From positions 434,001 to 498,000 of the forward strand of contig NZ_RCCS01000004.1 in assembly GCF_003664185.1 (NCBI RefSeq): a DNA stretch of 64,000 bases, given 5' to 3'. This stretch comes from Tenacibaculum discolor. GTDB lineage: Bacteria; Bacteroidota; Bacteroidia; Flavobacteriales; Flavobacteriaceae. The position numbers and the translations under genes are program-made. Below, piece by piece: positions 60,206 to 64,000 of the stretch; the first letter of the stretch is position 1; each line of letters opens with the position of its first letter. The notes beneath the pieces are model-generated. The model was not told the origin of the DNA, ran no database searches, and saw nothing but the letters and a program-made list of their open reading frames with translations.

Positions 60206-61312
60206 TTAAATATCTTTTACGTAGACTTTATCTATAAATTTCGAAATCAAGAGTCTAGCTACTCCCATATAACTAAGCTTAAACTTAACCTTATCACCTA
60301 CTTTATACTTTATATTTCCTGATTCATCTTTATTCAACCCAACATCAATTACTAACATATCAGAAGTTATCCCAACAAAAGAAATATCTTTATCTTCAAC
60401 TTCAATATCATCTTTATCTACATCTAATAAACCAAAATCTAAGATAGCCTTGTAAGATGTTTCTTGTATATCACTTTCATCATATTCTGAGGTGTGACCA
60501 ATACTTGCTTCACTAATAATACCATCAGGCACTATTTTCTTTTTTTCTAATTCTATTACATTGGCATAAAACTCAAATGTTTCCGTGTGTAAATCTTGAA
60601 ATCTTTTATTTTCTAATGGGCTTACTCCAAAAAAGGCAGCTTCTCCTATTCTAAAATGATTAATATCCTTAGGGGCTACTCCATTTTCCACCAACGGTAA
60701 TGTAATTGACGTCCCTCCAGAAACATATCTTAAATTCTTGTTGAATTTGGCTGATATAAGCTCTTTATATAATGATAATTGTAATAGCTTATCATATGTA
60801 GGTTCTACTCCATACATACACCCTAAATTTGAACCTATGCCTATTACTTCAATATTAGATAAATTGAATACTTTTTCATAAAACCCTAAAATATTATCTC
60901 TCTTTACCCCTTCTCTTAATTCACCCATTTCAATCATAATAATGATTTTATGAATTTTATTTTTCTTCTTAGCTGCTTCATTTAGCGACTCTATAGTAGA
61001 TAAAGAGCTATTTAAAGAAATATCGGCATACTCCACTACATCATCTGCATAAATGTTTGCAGGAGGTTTTATATATATAGTTCGTAAATCTGGATTTACT
61101 TCACGTAGATTACGTAAACTTGTTAACCTAGAGTCTCCTATCGAATTAATGTTTTCGGTTACATCTGGAGTTAAAATTTCTCTTAAAAATGTTTTATCTC
61201 CCGAGAAAACTTTTGTTACCAAACTCCACTCTATATTGTTTTCCTCAAAAAAGTTGCTTAGCTTTTTTATATTATCTTTTATTCTTTCAGAATATATAAT
61301 TAATTCTGCCAT
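60206..61312 (-). CDS. Alanine/ornithine racemase family PLP-dependent enzyme
   Basis: A 368-aa fold-type III PLP protein. The PLP lysine is likely Lys34 in LVTKVFSGD, and the barrel continues with YIKPPANIYADDVVEYADISLN, IMIEMGELREGV, GIGSNLGCMYGVEP and VSGGTSITLPLV. This is the ornithine-racemase (OrR)-type branch, clearly different from the neighbouring Alr. The last gene of a leftward operon; it starts 2 nt after the alr stop. Substrate may be ornithine, another basic amino acid, or a released amino acid from the M20 enzyme; not decidable here. Confidence 0.83.
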   Translation of the reverse strand: MAELIIYSERIKDNIKKLSNFFEENNIEWSLVTKVFSGDKTFLREILTPDVTENINSIGDSRLTSLRNLREVNPDLRTIYIKPPANIYADDVVEYADISLNSSLSTIESLNEAAKKKNKIHKIIIMIEMGELREGVKRDNILGFYEKVFNLSNIEVIGIGSNLGCMYGVEPTYDKLLQLSLYKELISAKFNKNLRYVSGGTSITLPLVENGVAPKDINHFRIGEAAFFGVSPLENKRFQDLHTETFEFYANVIELEKKKIVPDGIISEASIGHTSEYDESDIQETSYKAILDFGLLDVDKDDIEVEDKDISFVGITSDMLVIDVGLNKDESGNIKYKVGDKVKFKLSYMGVARLLISKFIDKVYVKDI

Positions 61313-61314
61313 AA

Positions 61315-62469
61315 TTATTTTGTTATTATTCTTGGTAAATTCTCAGGAAGTCTTGTTAATAATTCATAATTGATAATCTGTATCGAATCGTTAAATGATG
61401 AAACTGTTATTTCAACATCACCTTGACTTCCAATTAATACAACCTCATCTCCTTTTTCAATAGTATCAGCATGTGTTATATCCACCGCCATCATATTCAT
61501 ATTAATAGTTCCTATTATTTTATGCCTTTGACCTCTTATTAAAACTTTTCCTTTATTACTCAAAGAACGACTATACCCTGAAGAATATCCCACAGGTATA
61601 ATTGCTATCTTAGTTTCTTGATTTGTAAAATATGATGTACCGTAACCAATAAACTGACCTGCCTTTATGGTTTTAACATCCATTACTTCTGTTTTCCAAG
61701 ATATAATTCTTTTTAGTGGATTTTCTACAATTTTCTCTTTGGTTAAATAATGAACCAATATTTCCTTTGTTGGAAAAAAACCAAATTGTAAAATACCAAC
61801 CCTAACCAAATCCAATCTTGTCGTCGGATATCTGATTGTAGCTGCTGAACTTGCTAAATGGTATGTTGGATTGAATAAATCAAGTTCTTCTATTCTCTTT
61901 CTTACATTTTTAAATTTTTTCTTTTGATCTGTTATTCTCTTATAATTTGATATACTTTCTGCTCCAGCTAAATGAGAACAAATTCCTTTTACATCAATAA
62001 ACTCTTTATATTTTTCAATATACTTAAGAACTCTTGTTGCCTCTTTTGGAATAAATCCTGTTCTATTCATTCCTGTTTCTATTTCTAAATGAATTTTAGC
62101 TCTTCTTTTTACTTTCTTTGCTGCTTCTATTGCTTTTTGCAGTCTATTTTCTTCAAAAACAAAAAACTCTATACCGTTTTCTACTGCCCATGGTAACTGA
62201 TTATTTTCTATCATTCCCATTATCATAATGGTTACATCTTCATAAGGTAGTGTTTTTTTTACATCAAAAGCCTCATTTGCATCAGAAACACTAAAGTGCC
62301 TTACACCATACTTATATGCCAGCATACAGTAGGTTTTAATTCCATGTCCATAGGCATTACCTTTTACTACGGATGAAAAAATAGTAGCCTCTCCTATTAT
62401 TCCACGTATAAAGTTGATGTTATTTTTTATAGCTGATTCAGATAATTCTAAATACGATGTATGAGTCAT
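61315..62469 (-). CDS. alr: Alanine racemase
   Basis: A 384-aa fold-type III PLP racemase. PLP lysine Lys36 in SSVVKGNAYGHG; IHLEIETGMNRTGF; and the second-base Tyr region in GYGTSYFT/VGYSSGYSRSLSN. The C-terminal domain with GTINMNMMAVDITH completes the family. It may feed D-alanine to peptidoglycan. The setting with an amidohydrolase, a second racemase and a symporter suggests a dedicated catabolic or scavenging role. Its start overlaps the M20 gene stop by one base. Confidence 0.9.
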   Translation of the reverse strand: MTHTSYLELSESAIKNNINFIRGIIGEATIFSSVVKGNAYGHGIKTYCMLAYKYGVRHFSVSDANEAFDVKKTLPYEDVTIMIMGMIENNQLPWAVENGIEFFVFEENRLQKAIEAAKKVKRRAKIHLEIETGMNRTGFIPKEATRVLKYIEKYKEFIDVKGICSHLAGAESISNYKRITDQKKKFKNVRKRIEELDLFNPTYHLASSAATIRYPTTRLDLVRVGILQFGFFPTKEILVHYLTKEKIVENPLKRIISWKTEVMDVKTIKAGQFIGYGTSYFTNQETKIAIIPVGYSSGYSRSLSNKGKVLIRGQRHKIIGTINMNMMAVDITHADTIEKGDEVVLIGSQGDVEITVSSFNDSIQIINYELLTRLPENLPRIITK

Positions 62470-63605
62470 TATTGTTGAACTTCTTTTAAAATATTATAAA
62501 ATAATTGTGCTCCTGTTACTGTTACTTCATCAGGAAAATCATAATCTGGATTATGCAATGCTGGTGTATCTTTTCCTGCTCCTAGTCCAAATATAGCTCC
62601 TTTAAACTGTTGTGTAAACAGCCCGAAATCTTCTCCCCATTTAAACGGAGTATTTATTTCATTAATTGATAATTTTTGTTTTGTTGCTGCTTTTTTTATA
62701 TAATCAACAGCTTCTTTATGATTTTTATTTGCATAAAACTCTTCAAACCAAGAAGTATTAATGTTTAACTTTTCTTTTTCTTCAAGTTTTTGAAGTAGTT
62801 GTTCTATTTTTTGTTGTTTCTCGTTCATTAAACTTGTACTCCAACTTCGTAGTGTAAGGTGTACTTCTCCATATCCTGCTGATACTCCATAGGCTTTTTC
62901 TCCCATAGTTATGTGCACGGGAGTAGCTAAAAAGAAATCAGAATCTTCTGGTGTATTTTTAGTTTCTTGTTTTATAAAATGAAGAATTTCAGCAATTGCA
63001 TTGGCTGGATTAAATCCTTTTTCTGGCTCTGCTGCATGGGCTGTTTTTCCTTCTAAAGTAATTACAACACTTTTTACATTACTAGTAAACTCATTTTCTT
63101 TTACAACTATTTCTTGTTTAGTAAAACCAGGTAAATTGTGTAGTGCAAACGCATAGTCTATATTGAGTTCTTTAAAAGAAGAATCTTCTAACACTGATTG
63201 TGCTCCTCTTCCATTTTCTTCTGAAGGTTGAAAAAGCAATACTATTTTTCCTTTGTGTAACGGTTTCTCTGTAAGAAGTTTTGCTACCCCAAGTAGAATT
63301 GCTGTATGTCCATCGTGTCCACATTTATGTGAGACTCCTTCATTTACAGATTTATGTTCAAAACTATTTATTTCTTGAATAGGCAATGCATCAATGTCTG
63401 CCCTAAGCATAACTGTTTTACCCTCTTTATTCCCATCAAAAATTGCTAACAACCCTGTTTTAGCCACTGGTAATACATCACAAGAGGTATGTTCCTTTAA
63501 AAAAGCTTGTATTCTTTTCTTAGTTTCATATTCTTTTTCAGAAACTTCAGGAAACTTATGCAGCTCTTTTCTAATCTTCTCTAAAGTATCCTTTAGGCTT
63601 TCCAT
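62469..63605 (-). CDS. M20 family amidohydrolase (N-acyl amino acid hydrolase type)
   Basis: A 378-aa metallo-amidohydrolase of peptidase family M20D (hippurate/N-acyl-L-amino acid hydrolases). Metal-binding residues: Asp in MLRADIDALPIQE, HKCGHDGHTAILLG, the catalytic Glu pair in QPSEENGRGAQ, and the late His in LHNPDYDF. No signal peptide, so it acts in the cytoplasm on an imported compound. It overlaps the symporter gene upstream by 13 nt and alr downstream by 1 nt; import, deacylation and racemisation would be a logical series (inference). Confidence 0.9.
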   Translation of the reverse strand: MESLKDTLEKIRKELHKFPEVSEKEYETKKRIQAFLKEHTSCDVLPVAKTGLLAIFDGNKEGKTVMLRADIDALPIQEINSFEHKSVNEGVSHKCGHDGHTAILLGVAKLLTEKPLHKGKIVLLFQPSEENGRGAQSVLEDSSFKELNIDYAFALHNLPGFTKQEIVVKENEFTSNVKSVVITLEGKTAHAAEPEKGFNPANAIAEILHFIKQETKNTPEDSDFFLATPVHITMGEKAYGVSAGYGEVHLTLRSWSTSLMNEKQQKIEQLLQKLEEKEKLNINTSWFEEFYANKNHKEAVDYIKKAATKQKLSINEINTPFKWGEDFGLFTQQFKGAIFGLGAGKDTPALHNPDYDFPDEVTVTGAQLFYNILKEVQQ

Positions 63606-64000
63606 GTTTTTTGGTTGTTAATTAACTGAATTGTTGAAAACACTATTGCTGATAGTGTTATTCCAAAGAAATTTGCATCCAAGCCAAAAGGTAATTTTAC
63701 TTCTAAAATAATTAATAATAAAGTAGTTAACCCTCCTGAAATCATAGCGTAAAATGCTGCAATAGGAGAAGGCTTTTTTAGCAATAATGTTCCTAAAACA
63801 GGAACTAACAAACCTGACACCATAAATGCATAAGAATACAACATCAACTCTAATACATTTTGCATTTTTGTTGCTAATATAATGGCTAAACCTCCTATTA
63901 AAAAGGTTATAAACTGTGAGTTTCTTATGCTGATACTCTTCTTAAAATATCCAAAAATATCTGTTGTTAAGTTTCCTGATGCTGCCATTAAACAACTATC
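63593..64000 (-). CDS. Sodium:solute symporter, C-terminal part
   Basis: The last 136 codons of a gene that continues beyond the right edge. The segment begins DSCLMAASGNLTTDIFGYF, the sodium-site region of the SSS family (SSADSxLxAASxxxxxDIY in relatives), followed by four hydrophobic helices. It is first in the leftward operon with the M20 amidohydrolase and two racemases. Substrate unknown; the amidohydrolase hints at an acylated or peptide-like amino acid. Confidence 0.87.
   Translation of the reverse strand, partial: DSCLMAASGNLTTDIFGYFKKSISIRNSQFITFLIGGLAIILATKMQNVLELMLYSYAFMVSGLLVPVLGTLLLKKPSPIAAFYAMISGGLTTLLLIILEVKLPFGLDANFFGITLSAIVFSTIQLINNQKTWKA

Noticed and set aside
1..64000. CRISPR arrays, insertion sequences, integrases or rRNA operons
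   Set aside because: No regularly spaced repeats of CRISPR size, no transposase or recombinase frames and no rRNA sequence were found on reading the window.

Overview
The window is a stretch of chromosome from a marine-type Flavobacteriaceae (Bacteroidota), most like Tenacibaculum or Polaribacter. The DNA is AT-rich. Genes lack Shine-Dalgarno sequences, and many have the Bacteroidota promoter box TAnnTTTG, sometimes with TTG about 19 nt upstream. The gene content fits: gliding genes gldB/gldC, type IX secretion genes (PorG-like, PorP/SprF-like, a cargo protease with a C-terminal sorting domain), a lipidated TamL-like Omp85 protein, and DnaG and AccD without their zinc ligands. No insertion sequence, prophage or CRISPR array is visible.

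Layout. 1-6324: housekeeping genes (M49 peptidase fragment, tag, DUF6146 lipoprotein, sppA, metK with an upstream SAM-II-type riboswitch, trxA, DUF58). 6380-6569: two identical tRNA-Asp genes. 6629-10754: an aromatic amino acid operon (prephenate dehydratase, aminotransferase, prephenate dehydrogenase, DAHP synthase/chorismate mutase). It is preceded by a 27-codon leader peptide with eight consecutive Phe/Tyr codons and a terminator/antiterminator pair, a textbook-style attenuator. 10833-18296: DUF5995, rsgA, dtd, YceI, lipB and a large secreted metalloprotease. 18351-18718: a deletion scar holding the 3' ends of two divergent genes. 18809-21319: a deoxynucleoside kinase, then a two-gene RiPP locus (GG-leader precursor plus radical SAM/SPASM enzyme resembling FxsB-type cyclophane synthases). 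21333-33099: rRNA methyltransferase, tamL-like, fbaA, accD, rpsO, pnp, a folK-deoxynucleoside kinase fusion, gldC/gldB, nadE. 33091-46271: a possible 43-aa protein, dnaG, LRR protein, clpX/clpP/tig, a small membrane protein, a Crp-type regulator with an oxidoreductase, thioredoxin-like protein, HTH proteins, hydrolase, pdxJ, CBS protein and nadK. 46376-51759: the envelope biogenesis cluster porG-uppS-bamA-skp-skp. 51830-53601: murI and a PorP-like protein.

54550-60134 is a hydroxyproline catabolic locus. A divergent AraC regulator faces a DapA-family deaminase, a ketoglutarate semialdehyde dehydrogenase, a hydroxyproline epimerase and an FAD-dependent D-amino acid dehydrogenase. Together these can convert trans-4-hydroxy-L-proline to 2-oxoglutarate, which fits life on collagen-containing material. 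A four-helix-bundle (S23/Avd-like) gene sits inside this operon, flanked by inverted arrays of 8-bp units. The right array supplies the TTG start of the oxidoreductase. 60206-64000 is a leftward operon of a sodium:solute symporter (partial), M20 amidohydrolase, alanine racemase and ornithine-racemase-like enzyme.

The strongest candidates for little-described biology are the Phe/Tyr attenuator, the RiPP locus, the four-helix-bundle cassette with octamer arrays, and the SAM-II element with an extra linker hairpin.
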